From Rhizomys pruinosus (Eukaryota; Chordata; Mammalia; Rodentia; Spalacidae): 64,000 nt of DNA. Below, piece by piece: positions 20,626 through 30,728 of the stretch. A program made the position numbers and the translations under genes. The notes beneath the pieces are model-generated. The model saw only the letters and a list, made by a program, of their open reading frames with translations, made no database searches and was not told where the DNA came from. Each line of letters opens with the position of its first letter. Position 1 is the first letter of the stretch. The DNA lies in assembly GCA_009823505.1 (NCBI GenBank), contig VZQC01008797.1, forward strand, positions 408,558 to 472,557, in the 5' to 3' direction.

Positions 20626-20835
20626 AAGAGAGATGGCCTAGTGGTTAAGAGCACCCACTGCTCTTGCAGAGGACCCGGGTTCAATCCCCAGCACCCACAT
20701 GGTGGCTGAGAACCATCTTTAATTCCAGTTCCAGGGGAATCCGATGCCCTCTTCTGACTTCTGAGGCATTGCATGACACGGGTGCACAAACCTACATGCA
20801 GACAGTACACTCATAAAATGAAATTTTTTTTAAAA
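20626..20835 (+). mobile_element. B2-type SINE
   Basis: Head begins at 'gagagatggcctagtgg', lacking the first bases. Imperfect flanking repeats 'aaaatgctgtaaga' and 'aaaattctgtaaga' at about 20616 and 20832. Confidence 0.88.
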
Positions 20836-20845
20836 TTCTGTAAGA

Positions 20846-20911
20846 TGGGCTCAGGAGATAGCTCAGTAGTAGAGCACTTCTGTGGCATAATCCTCAGTGC
20901 ATGCATACATG

Positions 20912-20912
<1 letters not shown>
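20846..20912 (+). mobile_element. ID-like SINE
   Basis: 'aggagatagctcagtagtag' with 'agcacttctgtggcataatc' is the ID-type tRNA-like head; it runs into the CA repeat. Confidence 0.6.

Positions 20913-20942
<30 letters not shown>
20913..20942. repeat. Microsatellite (CA)n
   Basis: About 30 bases of CA. Confidence 0.97.
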
Positions 20943-20944
<2 letters not shown>

Positions 20945-21779
20945 CATAGCATTTGTACAAGTTCTACACACCTCCTCCTATATATCCCTGGGTTGTTTAT
21001 AATTCCTAATACAATGTACATTCTACACAAATGGTTGTTATGTGCATTCTCCCGTGGTGTGTTCAGTACAGACAAAACTTTCCTGAATATTTTCCATGTG
21101 CAGGTACCTGTTCTGTGTCTGTGGAAAACAACTGCACTGAAATGACCAGACTTTGACCCTCCTACTGCATTCTCACAGATGATTAAACCTGAAGTTTTTG
21201 GACCTTCCTTTTGTCTGTAATAAACTTCTCAATCTCCCCTTGCTTTTTGCGTTCGCGGCTGTTTCGAGGACTCCTGATCAAGCACGTTGTACGGCGTCTT
21301 TCTATTTGCAGTCCCCCAGCCCTCTTCATGATTCAAGTATCACGATGGCTTTGGGGGAAGAGTCACTTCCGTGGGATTCTTTCTCGCATCGTCACATCAT
21401 GACATCATTGTGAGTTACTACTGACGACGTTGAACTTCGTCTCTGGGCTGATGGGATGGCTATCATTTCTCGCTACATACATCATTTTCCCCTTTCAATA
21501 ATCTACTTTTCAGCAGCATGTTACCAAGTCCAGCTGCCCTTCAAGGGAGGAGGAGAGAGTTGAGCTCCATGCATTGGTGGCTGTGACAGGGTGTGGTGTC
21601 AACCTGTGACGCTTGCACATCTGTTAAATGGCTTTATTTCTTTTCCTTCTTTGTGTATTGTTCACCTGCTTGCCTTTGTCGATATGGACTATTGATGCCT
21701 GTTTCCTGCTTTGAATTATAATTCAATAATGTTGAGTATCCCTTTCCTCAAATGCTAGGATTAAAAGTGGGTGCCACCA

Positions 21780-21973
21780 CGCCCAGCCATTATTATTTTT
21801 ATATTATGTGCATGTATGTGCATCACGTATACGCAAGTACTCATGGAGGCCAGAAGAGGGCCTGGAACTGGAGTTACAGATGGTTGTTAGCCACCAAGTG
21901 GGTGCTGGGAACTGAACCCAGGTCCTCTGCAAGAGCAGCCAGTGCTCTTAGCCACTGAGCCATCTCCCCAGCT
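21780..21973 (-). mobile_element. B2-type SINE
   Basis: Antisense; a deletion in the middle ('agaagagggcctggaactgg'); head ends 'gagccatctccccagc'. Confidence 0.88.
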
Positions 21974-22104
21974 TCTGGAGGGATGTTTAGATTTCAGAGT
22001 TTTGGGCTAGGGATGCCCAAGCCTGTAGTGTTTTATCTGTTGGATGCTTACCCACTGGGAGTGTCTTCATCGTGGCTGCTGTATCTTTTGCACACTCCCC
22101 ATGC

Positions 22105-22245
22105 TTCCGTATCTTCCCTTCCAAGTCCTGTCCTCTCCTTCTCATCCTCCCCCACCACTCTCCCCACTTCCATTCCCCTACACTTCCTTTCCCTCCCCTT
22201 TACACTTCCTTTCCCTCCCCTTTCTCCTTCTTGGAACTTCTTACT
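22105..22245. repeat. Pyrimidine-rich tract
   Basis: C/T-rich for about 140 bases, including a direct repeat of 'ttacacttcctttccctccc'. Could adopt a triplex on supercoiling; no regulatory role is claimed. Confidence 0.75.
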
Positions 22246-23238
22246 TTCTAAGGTACAAGATGCATAAGGCTTATTGTCAGTGCCCCCCTCCCCCCCAAGA
22301 ATCCAAACCAGTAGCTAGAACCATAAATATGAAGTTCAGAGCAAGCACTGAAAGGGCTGTCTGAAAAGGCCTCGGCAGAGCACCTGAGGCTTGAGTCTAG
22401 GCAACCAGTTCAGTAGGACTGAGAGCTCACCAAGTAGATCAAGCCAGCTTTCACTGCCTATGGGGCAAAAGGGAAGTGCCCAGAACAAAGTCATCTGACA
22501 CTGTGAGAGAGAACATTCCAGAAAACTTTGCAAAATAGCAAGTCTCTAGAGGGTTGCAATCCCCAACCTGTATTGGAAGTGTGTCCTCCCCTCATCACAG
22601 ACCTGGCAGGCCCTGCTACATGACACAGATGGAAGGGATGTGGTTGCAGGAGACTCCAGTGGGGGCAGCCCCTGGTCCCTCTGGGGAAAGCAGTGTTTAG
22701 GGAACTACGCACAGATGAGGGACGGCCAATTGTTGGAGCACTTACTGAGCTGAAACCAGACTTTTCCACACAAGTTGTATTAATTGGCTTGCCAAGAGTT
22801 GGCCTCCAAAGGCTAATTAGTACCAGGTAGAAATTGTCAGTGGGAATGGGAGAGGGTTGAGTCCCGTGAGTCTAGGCCAAGGGTAAGGAGACTCTAGCCC
22901 AAGCTGGGGCCCTATTAACTAAGGCTCTGGAAGGCAGATCACCACACAAGAGATGATTTTCCACTGCGGACCAAGCTGGGAGCCTGGCACAGGGTCTGCC
23001 TCTGGGGTGGTGGAGGGAGGGGCACCAGGGACCCCACATGTGGCTTTGTTCTCATTAATCACTAGTTTACAGACTGTGAGTTCTTCATAGACAATCAGAG
23101 CCAGAAAGGATCTACCAGGCCCTTGGGTAATCTTTCCCTTCCCTTGCATCCGTCTGTGCAGAGGGAATGATTAGAGAAATGATTTAGCAGCCAGTGAAGA
23201 TCCAGGGAAGTAGGAGTTCAGTAGGAGAAGGAAAAGCA

Positions 23239-23388
23239 GGGATTCATGAAGAGTTAACCAGGGCACAATGGCTCACACCATGGGCCAGGGATTCATGAAG
23301 AGTTAACCAGGGCACAATGGCTCACACCATGGGCCAGGGATTCATGAAGAGTTAACCAGGGTGCAATGGCTCACACCATGGGCCCAGC
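23239..23388. repeat. Three tandem 49-bp units
   Basis: The unit starting 'gattcatgaagagttaacca' occurs at 23241, 23290 and 23339 and is almost identical in each. The exact 49-bp spacing shows recent slippage or unequal exchange. The unit ends in a B1-like 'aatggctcacaccatggg'. Confidence 0.95.
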
Positions 23389-23578
23389 AAGACAGAGGGC
23401 TCCTCTCTTCTGGCTCACACCTCACTTCACTTGGAGGGACTTTTCCCTTTCAGATGGGTTTTCTGGTGATTAATTGTTTTTTAAGATTACTGAGGTGGGA
23501 GAGGGGCACATGTGGACGGACAATGGTTTCTTTGTCTCTGTTCCTTTTAATAAGTTTGTTGACATTCCTCCATCTCCA

Positions 23579-23580
<2 letters not shown>

Positions 23581-23610
<30 letters not shown>

Positions 23611-23744
23611 GAAGACAGGGTTCTCCTGTAGCCCCAGCTGGCCTGGAACTCACTCTGTAGACCAGGCTGGCCTTGAACTCACAGAAATTCGCCTGCCTCT
23701 GCCTCCCAAGTATTGGGATTAAAGGCATGCACCACCACACCCCA
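23581..23744 (-). mobile_element. B1 SINE with 32-base oligo(T)
   Basis: Antisense; pure T run 23581-23612, then 'agacagggttctcctgtagc'. Target copies 'catctccactctt' (left) and 'gatctccattctt' (right) are nearly the same. Confidence 0.95.
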
Positions 23745-23760
23745 CTGATCTCCATTCTTT

Positions 23761-23987
23761 TTTTTATTTTTTTATTTATTATTTTTTTATGTGTGTGAAT
23801 GTACGGTCTGCATGCAGGTTTGTGCACCCGTGTCGTGCAACGCCACGGAGGTCAGAAGAGGGTGTCAGATTCCCCTGGAACTGGAGTTAAAGGCGGTTCT
23901 CAGCCACCGTGTGGCTGCTGAAGATTGAACCCAGGTCCTCTACAAGAGCAGTCAGTGCTCTTAACCACCGAGCCATCTCTCCAGCCC
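23761..23987 (-). mobile_element. B2-type SINE with 16-bp target duplication
   Basis: Antisense; ctgatctccattcttt at 23745-23760 and 23988-24003. The target is the right-hand duplication of the preceding B1, so the B2 came second. Confidence 0.94.
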
Positions 23988-24003
23988 CTGATCTCCATTC
24001 TTT

Positions 24004-24560
24004 ATCCTCCTCCTCATCTAACTTTTGACCTGTGTGTGACTCAGTGGTCGGGGCACACCCACCTGGAGCACTGGCTATTTGGCTCCCTGGTGCAGGAGGG
24101 GTGCTGAACGGGTGTGGACAACCTGCCAGCCAGACACAGTCCTGTGTGTTGAGCACGGCTCTTTCCACTGCTGTCTCTTTGGGCTCCACATTCCACGTTA
24201 ACCTTGCCAGTACTCTGATCTCCTACATGCTACAGTTTACACTAATTTTTGTTGTCTAGGAATCTTACTTTTCAATTTTCCATTGACACGGAAGGAACTA
24301 CCCAATTCTTCCTAGGGCTATTTCACTGACAGTTAAGCACAGTTAAGTAAGGTTAAGAATATTAATGTCATGATGGCTCTTTATTTGAGCAGACATGGAT
24401 GTTTATTTTCCTTCAATTAAGTTCTTGGTAACTGGGCTGTTTCGATCCTTTGATTGAAAACTGCCATGACCTCCCTTGTTACAAGTTGCCTTGAACAAGA
24501 GCTATCCATGAAGCAAATATCACTTATTTATTCATTCATTCACTCAGTGAGTTACTTAGG
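24004..24560. other. Unassigned DNA, no gene recognised
   Basis: The short ORFs here show no family resemblance. Confidence 0.5.
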
Positions 24561-24566
24561 ATTCTT

Positions 24567-24700
24567 TTTGGAGACAAGACCTCTTATAGCCCAAGCTGAC
24601 CTCAAACCCACCATGTAGCCAAGCCTGCCCTTGAACTCCTGATCCTCCTGCCTCTACCTTGCAAGTTCTGGGATTACAGGCTTGTGACACCACTCCTGAC
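24567..24700 (-). mobile_element. B1 SINE, diverged
   Basis: Antisense 'tttggagacaagacctctta', 'tgggattacaggcttgtgac'. Confidence 0.85.
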
Positions 24701-25055
24701 AAATTAGCTACTTTTGACATTCAGCAGTCTCCCAGCAGGCCTGCTTCTTTGCACACTCCAGCCATGAACCTGAAGCCCCTGCGGTCCTGGTGGCTTTCAC
24801 TCAAGACACTGTGCTAATGTCACGACAGCTTACACTGGCTCTGGGAGACTTCACTTTGGTCAAGACAAACTTCACTGAGCCCTGCCTGACCTCAACTGCA
24901 GGTGCTCAGGAGGGCTACATCTGTCCTATAGCTATTCTTGCTCCAGCCTCAGTGGAGCACTTCCACCAGAGACTCGGCAGAAATTTCCTGATTAATAAGA
25001 GGGAGGCTGCAGATTCAAGGCCTGTAATTGGTGCCATTGAAGATTTGCAATTGGA

Positions 25056-25183
25056 TGCCAGGCACGGTGGTGGTGCACAGGAGGCAGAGGCAAGCGGATC
25101 TCTGTGAGTTCAAGGCCAGCCTGGTCTACATAGTGAGTCCCAGTTCAACTAGAGCTACAGGGAGACCCTGTCTCAAAAAAAGA
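25056..25183 (+). mobile_element. B1 SINE with internal deletion
   Basis: 'gccaggcacggtggtggtgc' passes directly to 'acaggaggcagaggcaagc', losing the 'cctttaatcccagcac' block. Confidence 0.9.
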
Positions 25184-25284
25184 CTTGCTAGCAATTGTTG
25201 GAACTGTTAGTCATGCATGTGAAGTTGCTGTTGCTGGAGCCTAGATGCTGTACACAGGCATGCCACACCCAGCTTCCCACTTTT

Positions 25285-25512
25285 AAAAATATATATCTAT
25301 TATCTTTTTGTAGGTTTATGACTGTATTGCCTTCATGGATGTAAGTGATGTTGTGCAATGCCCAGAGAAGTCAGAAGAGGGCATCAGATTCCCCTGGAAC
25401 TGGCATTATGGATGGTTGTTAGCCACCATTATGGGTGCTGGGAACCAAACCTCAGTCCTCTCTCTGCAAAAGCAGCCAGTGTTCTTAATTGACAAGCCAT
25501 CTCTCCATCCCC
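25285..25512 (-). mobile_element. B2-type SINE
   Basis: Antisense; 'gtcagaagagggcatcagat' and a head ending 'caagccatctctccatcccc'. Confidence 0.85.
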
Positions 25513-25514
25513 AT

Positions 25515-25640
25515 TTTCAATTTTTTTTTATTTTATGTGCACAAATATATTACCTGCATGTGTGTAAGTGAACTTATGTTATACAATGCCCTCAGAGATC
25601 TGAAGAAGGTGTTGGATCTCCCAGAACGGGAGTTTCTGAT
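25515..25640 (-). mobile_element. B2-type SINE, tail half only
   Basis: Antisense oligo(T), 'tgcatgtgtgtaagtgaac' and 'aagaaggtgttggatctccc'; the head is missing. Confidence 0.65.
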
Positions 25641-25715
25641 GTCCTTCAACCAAATTCATCCACTGGAGTCTATTCAGCCTATCTAGAAGTCATTTCTTTA
25701 AAGAAGAGCAACTCT

Positions 25716-25945
25716 CTGAGCTGGAGAGATGGCTCAGTGGTTAACAGCACCAGTTGCTCTTGCAGAGGACACAGGTTCTATTCCTAGCACCCACATGGCG
25801 CTAACCACTGTCCATAACTCCAGTTCCAGGGGAACCCAATGCCTTCCTCTGACTTCTTAGGTATTGCATGACATGGGTGCATTTACACACATGTGGGCAA
25901 TAAACTCATACACATAAAATAATAATACAATAAATATGTATACAG
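25716..25945 (+). mobile_element. B2-type SINE
   Basis: 'gagctggagagatggctcag', 'cttgcagaggacacagg', A-rich tail. Confidence 0.9.
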
Positions 25946-26159
25946 TTTAAAAAAGATCAACCCTCTCTCCCTCACACAGCAGTAATAAGCTGCCAATAGT
26001 TCTTCAGCTTCAGAATCTGCCTGCTCTCTCAATTCCTTAACTCCTTGCCTACCCTACCAATATTTGCCATGCAGGGGAAAAACAGCTCAGACTGACCATC
26101 ATTTGAATCACTGGCTTAGGCCTCTGACTTCAACAGTATTTTAATAAAGACCATTGAAT

Positions 26160-27310
26160 CTTGCAGTGATGATACAGAACAAGAATTTCTGCCATAAGAT
26201 GGGGGAAAGCTGAGGGGAGATCTAAGTCTACTCCAAGATTATCTAACATCTGCAAGTGCTACACACTGGGGTCATCAGCGGCCTTTCCAGGAAGAGAGAT
26301 TATCATCTTCTCTTTATGTTGGGGGCGTGGGGGGCTAGAGCAGGAGAAGCAGGAACTCTGATATTCGTTCCCCAATGTCTCTAAGCTCTAAAGTAGCTTT
26401 TGAAGGAAATCTCTGCTTCCTGATGCCCAAGGAACTTTGAAGGGACACCAAGCATTCCATAGATAAATACAGCTACTGTCTAATCTGTACCCATCTCTAG
26501 CCAGTGCCCAGGATGAGAACCAAGCCCCCTCTATTAGGTCAGATGTGTTGAATTCAGGATGAGAAGGTGACATGATAAAGATGTAGAAACTGAATCTGAC
26601 CCTCAACAGATGCAGATAGCTTTATTAGCTATGAAGGGTACGAAATCTTCCCAAGGGATAGATACTAGGCATCGGGTTTGAGGAAGGTCTAGGATTTGTA
26701 GGTGGACCCAGAAAATCTCAGAAAGTTGATCATGCCTTCCCAGAATCCCAGAAGGTGGGGCATGGCTTCTTGGATGGTGTCCTGCTCCCTGGGATCATGG
26801 AAGGAGAGCTGGAGAGTGCTGAGGAGAGTCTGAAAGGGAACCAGATCTATAAGAAGGCTGATCACAAACCAGAGGTCTTTTGCTAGGGGCCATGTATTCT
26901 GAGATAGATGGATCTCCCTCCTGGAGCAGGGAGGCAGGGTGTGGGGATGGTCAGTTTATGCAGTGACTTGTTGAGCTGATTTCCTCTGGGATGGGTAGGC
27001 AAGCAAGGGGCCAAGTTTTGAGCACCAGAAAGTAGGAGAAGGACCTCAGCCTGAGTTGGAAGAGAATTACCTAACACCGCGGTTACTGAAAACACTGAAA
27101 GTCAACCACTCTACATCCAATGACTACTAGTTGTATGGCCCAGAACAATCTGAACTTTTTGTGGGTGTTACTAGGTCAATTACAGAGATGTTCAGTTGAG
27201 CCCAAAAGGGCCAGATGACTCTATAGTCCTTTGAAATCCCAGGATCCTGGTAGTGGGATGTCATCTCTTGGTTGTTACACACATCCAAAAATCAGAATAA
27301 TTCCAAATGT
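26160..27310. repeat. OR 3'-flank duplication block, copy B (pseudogene side)
   Basis: Homologous to 29780-30540 and 5740-6560, for example 'ttgaagggacacca' (26435) with 'cttgaagggacacg' (30135), 'aatacagctactgtctaa' with 'agcacagctaccatctgaa', and 'cagtttttcttgtttgtaaa' (27314) with 'cagcttttcttgtctggaaa' (30498). No intact ORF is seen. Confidence 0.7.
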
Positions 27311-27423
27311 CTTCAGTTTTTCTTGTTTGTAAAATGAGAATCTAAGCATCACCCCTGTGAAGAAAAACTTCTGAGTATATGACAGAGGCCATGTGTCACC
27401 ATCAAGTTAAAAAAGTGATCCTG

Positions 27424-27650
27424 GGGGCTGGAGAGATGGCCTAGGGGTTAAGAGCACTGACTGCTCTTGCAGAGGACCCAGGTTTGATCTCCAGCACCCA
27501 CATGGCAGTTGAGAACCATCTTTAACTCCAATTCCAGGGGCATCCAACACCCTCTTCTGACCTACGAGGCATTGCATGACACGGGTGCACCAACCTACAT
27601 GCAGACAGTACACTCATACACATAAAAAATAAATAAAAAATTTAAAAAAC
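27424..27650 (+). mobile_element. B2-type SINE
   Basis: 'ggggctggagagatggccta'; ends 'aaataaataaaaaatttaaa'. Confidence 0.92.
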
Positions 27651-27739
27651 ATGATCCTGATCATCTATCACTAATGATATGAATGTCAAGGTAAGCTTTG
27701 GACCTATCTGTGTGCAGTTTCTATGTTTATAAAGATGAA

Positions 27740-28240
27740 GAAATGGCTGGAGAGATGCCTCAGTGGTTAACAGCATTGGCTGTTCTCACAGAGGACTCCG
27801 TTTCATTTCCCATAGTCCATATGGTTGCTCACAGCCTTCTGTAACTCCAGTTCCAGGGAATCTAACAACTTCTTTTTTTTTTAATTTTTTTTTATTAATT
27901 TTTATTTATTTCTGTATGTGTATGAATGTACTGTCTGCATGCAAGTCTGTGCACCCGTGTTGTGCAATGCCGCGGAGGTCAGAAGAGGGTCTCGGATTCC
28001 CCTGGAACTGGAGTTCTCCTGGAATTGGAGTTTCAGACGGTTCTCGGCCGCCATGTGGGTGCTGGGGATCGAACCCGGGTCCTCTGTAAGAGCGGTCGGC
28101 GCTCTTAACCGCTAGGCCATCTCTCCAGCCCCCTGGAATCTAACAACTTCTTCGGGCCTCTGTGGGCATTGCACTACATGGGTGCAGATACATACATGCA
28201 GGCAACACACATACACATAAAATGAAAAATATAATTTTTA
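27740..28240 (+). mobile_element. Older B2-type SINE split by a younger B2
   Basis: Left part 27740-27874 and right part 28135-28240 make one sense-strand B2 once the 27875-28134 insert is set aside. The join lies in 'ggaatctaacaacttctt', present on both sides as the target duplication. Confidence 0.92.
27875..28134 (-). mobile_element. Young B2-type SINE with extra 18-nt segment
   Basis: Antisense and CpG-rich ('gccgccatgtgggtgctggg', 'gagcggtcggcgctcttaac'). It carries a near-duplicate of the 'cctggaactggagtt' segment (about 28000-28036), shared with the copy at 61864-62150. An 18-bp target duplication lies at 27857-27874 and 28135-28152. Confidence 0.95.
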
Positions 28241-28461
28241 AAATATTTTTATTTGTGTGTGTGTGTGTGTGCAGGAGTGTATTGCCTGCATATGAGAAGT
28301 GCACCTATATCATGCAACACCTGTGGAGGTCAGAAGGTGTCAGATCCCCTGGAACTAGAGTTGTGGGTGGTTGTTAGCTACCATGTGGGTGCTAGGAATT
28401 GAACACAGATCTTCTGCAAGAGCAGTCAGTGCTCTTAACCACTGAGCCATCTCTCCAGCCT
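28241..28461 (-). mobile_element. B2-type SINE
   Basis: Antisense; (TG)n at 28254-28271; head ends 'gagccatctctccagcc'. Confidence 0.9.
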
Positions 28462-28529
28462 CCATAAATAGATTTTTTTAAGTTGAAGAAATGCATGATT
28501 CCAGGAGTCCTCTGAGAGCTCAAATTTTC

Positions 28530-29119
28530 AGCTTCTAGGATGTGAAAATTATCTTCCTTGATGTCCCGATTCCTCAGGCTGTAGATGAAGGGATTGACCA
28601 TGGGTGTCACCACTGTGAAGATGACAGTGGCCACCATGTCCTGTACTGAGTAGGTGGATGAAGGGCGCATATAGACACCCAGGATCGCCCAATAGTAGGG
28701 GGAGACCACAGTGAGGTGGGACCCACATGTGGACAGGGCTTTCCTTATCCCTTGGGCAGATTGTAACTTCAGGACCTTAGAGAAGATGTAAATGTAGTAA
28801 ACAACGATGCATGTAAGTGGTGTAAAAATATCATTCCACCTTCAATAAAGGCTATGAGGACACTGATAGAGGTATGAGGAAAGGGGAGCTTCAAAAATAG
28901 GTTAGGGGTCACAGAGGAAGTGATTCACAGCATTCTGGGAACAAAAGGTGAGTAGAACCATGATGAGTGTGTAACAGAGCATGCAGGTTGGTAATGACCT
29001 ATGATGTGGCCACCAGGTCACAGAGTCTGGGCCTCATGACCATGGTGTAGTAGAGTGGGTGACAAATGGTGACATAGTGGTCATGGGCCATTACACTCAG
29101 GAGGAAGCCATTCATGTTG
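28530..29119 (-). pseudogene. Truncated, frameshifted olfactory receptor pseudogene
   Basis: On the minus strand it aligns with the three intact ORs from about residue 110 (end of TM3, MDGFLL-type segment) to the C-terminus. The first ~109 residues (TM1 to mid-TM3) are missing. The homology stops abruptly at 29119. Against the intact copies I see an 11-bp deletion near 28560 that removes the codons after RNRDIK, a 1-bp deletion in the TM5 region near 28830, a 1-base insertion near 28895, a 2-base deletion near 28967 and a 3-base deletion near 29015. No intron, exon 1 or promoter cognate lies upstream; the third unit's 3' flank begins within about 350 bp. It cannot give a functional receptor. 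Confidence 0.93.
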
Positions 29120-29235
29120 CAAAAATATCACTAACATCTTAAAAATCAGAATCAAGGCTGGGGGAATTTTCAGTGGACTTTGATAGCAGATGTGGTGGCT
29201 TAGGTTCAATCTCTGGTACTGTACCAAAAAGTCAG
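29120..29235. other. Duplication-unit junction
   Basis: Non-OR sequence between the pseudogene break and a B2. I infer that the deletion that removed the 5' half of the OR and its promoter ended here. Confidence 0.5.
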
Positions 29236-29240
29236 AGTAT

Positions 29241-29446
29241 GGGCTGGAGAGATGCTCGGTGATTAAGGTCACCCGCTGCTCTTGCAGAGGACCTAGGTTA
29301 AGTTCCCAGCACCTACATGGCAGCTAACACCCATCCCATAACCCCAGTTCCAGGGGATCTGATACCCTCATCTGACCTCTGTGGGCATTGCACAACATGG
29401 GTGCACTTTCATACATGTAGGCAATATATTCTTACACATAAAAAAT
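29241..29446 (+). mobile_element. B2-type SINE
   Basis: 'gggctggagagatgctcggt'; short flanking repeat 'tcagagta' at 29232-29239 and 29447-29454. Confidence 0.9.
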
Positions 29447-29454
29447 TCAGAGTA

Positions 29455-30728
29455 ACCTTTCAGCAGAGGATGAGCAAAAGAAGCAGGAAAAGAAAGACAA
29501 ATGGCAGTAGATAAGACCAGTTCGGTTGATAGAAAAGTTCACTGCAGGAGAGCCTGAGGCGAGTCATGTTCTGCAGGAAGGGAAGAATGCTTTCAACTCC
29601 TCCATATTTTCTGTGAGAACTGTGACAGGACCAAGACATGTCTTTGGAAGATAAACCTGGTCTACGTGTATGAGATGTGCAGAGGGCAGCAGACAGCAGT
29701 GAGATTTCCCAGGAGGCTGGTGTCAGGTTTAAGGTCCCAATGGTCGAACCCAGGACAGCAGGGGTTTATGGTGAGTTCTCTGAGGACCTGTGAGTCCAGA
29801 CAATGAAGGAAATTGGAGGAGAGAAATGAGAGTCACAAAGGCCATGAGCAGAGGATGACTGAAGCCTGAGCACTGGAGACTGAAGCTAATTCTGTCTGGA
29901 CGTGAAGGAAGACAGAGGGGCCTGATCTGATGCATACTCGGGGAAGAGCGGCAGAAAGTCTGGAGTCCTGGACACTTGGACCATAAGCAAAATGAACTCT
30001 GAAGTTTGAATGAGGGTTCTGAGTTCCAGTTCTGATCTGACCATAAGTTCACATACCCATGTCTAAGGTTCAGTAACTCTAAACACTTCAGATTTATTTA
30101 ACAGAATCTGTGTTCCCACAGCCCATGTAAACTTGAAGGGACACGAAATATTTGATCTGGAAGCACAGCTACCATCTGAACTTTCTGGTATACAACCCTG
30201 ACTGGTACCCATGCTGAGGAAGGAAACATCGGCAGGGCACACGTGAAGCAGCCAATCTATAAAGGGTTGTGCTCTTAGCTGTGAAATGTAGAGATGATTC
30301 AGCCTGGGACAGAGGAAGACAAGCTATATTTCCATTGACAGGTTAACTAGCTGTTCCTTGTCAGAGGCCAGACGGAGCAGATCAGGGTAAGGAGGGTCAA
30401 CTCCGAAGTCCTGCAGAAGCCCCCAGTCTTTGTGGGAGGCTGGCATTGTATAGGGTGGTTAGGAACATTGCAGAGCAAAGCATACCCAAATGGCACTCAG
30501 CTTTTCTTGTCTGGAAAATGAGTATATCAGGACCATTTGTTATTCAGAGACAACACATTACTGGCTTTATGAAAATGAGCATTGGTCAGCCTCAAATATA
30601 AAGGGATAGTCTGATTATTTATTAGTAATCACAGATATAGTCATGAGTGAATTGTATGGCTATCTTGTATTAGTTTCTCCATCATAATAGAGAATGGGTG
30701 ACATCTAAGACCCTAAACTCTAAACTTT
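29455..30728. repeat. OR 3'-flank duplication block, copy C
   Basis: The 3' flank of the second intact OR, homologous to 5740-6560 and 26160-27310. A 107-codon minus-strand ORF (29729-30052) lies in it. The homologous flanks do not keep it open, so I do not call it. Confidence 0.65.

Larger units (their letters stand above)
21200..22960. repeat. Tandem-duplication block, copy B (pairs with 3120-5300)
   Basis: Collinear with 3120-5300, see that entry. The best stretch is 22310-22930 against 4585-5290, sharing 'actgagagctcac' type, 'gtgagagagaacattccaga' type and 'aggctaattagtac' text. A B2 (21780-21973) interrupts it. Marks the 3' side of the decayed OR unit. Confidence 0.75.

Noticed and set aside
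28392..28709. OR-like ORF of 105 codons as a short receptor gene
   Set aside because: It is the C-terminal part of a frameshifted, 5'-truncated OR pseudogene and its last third reads out of frame into a SINE.
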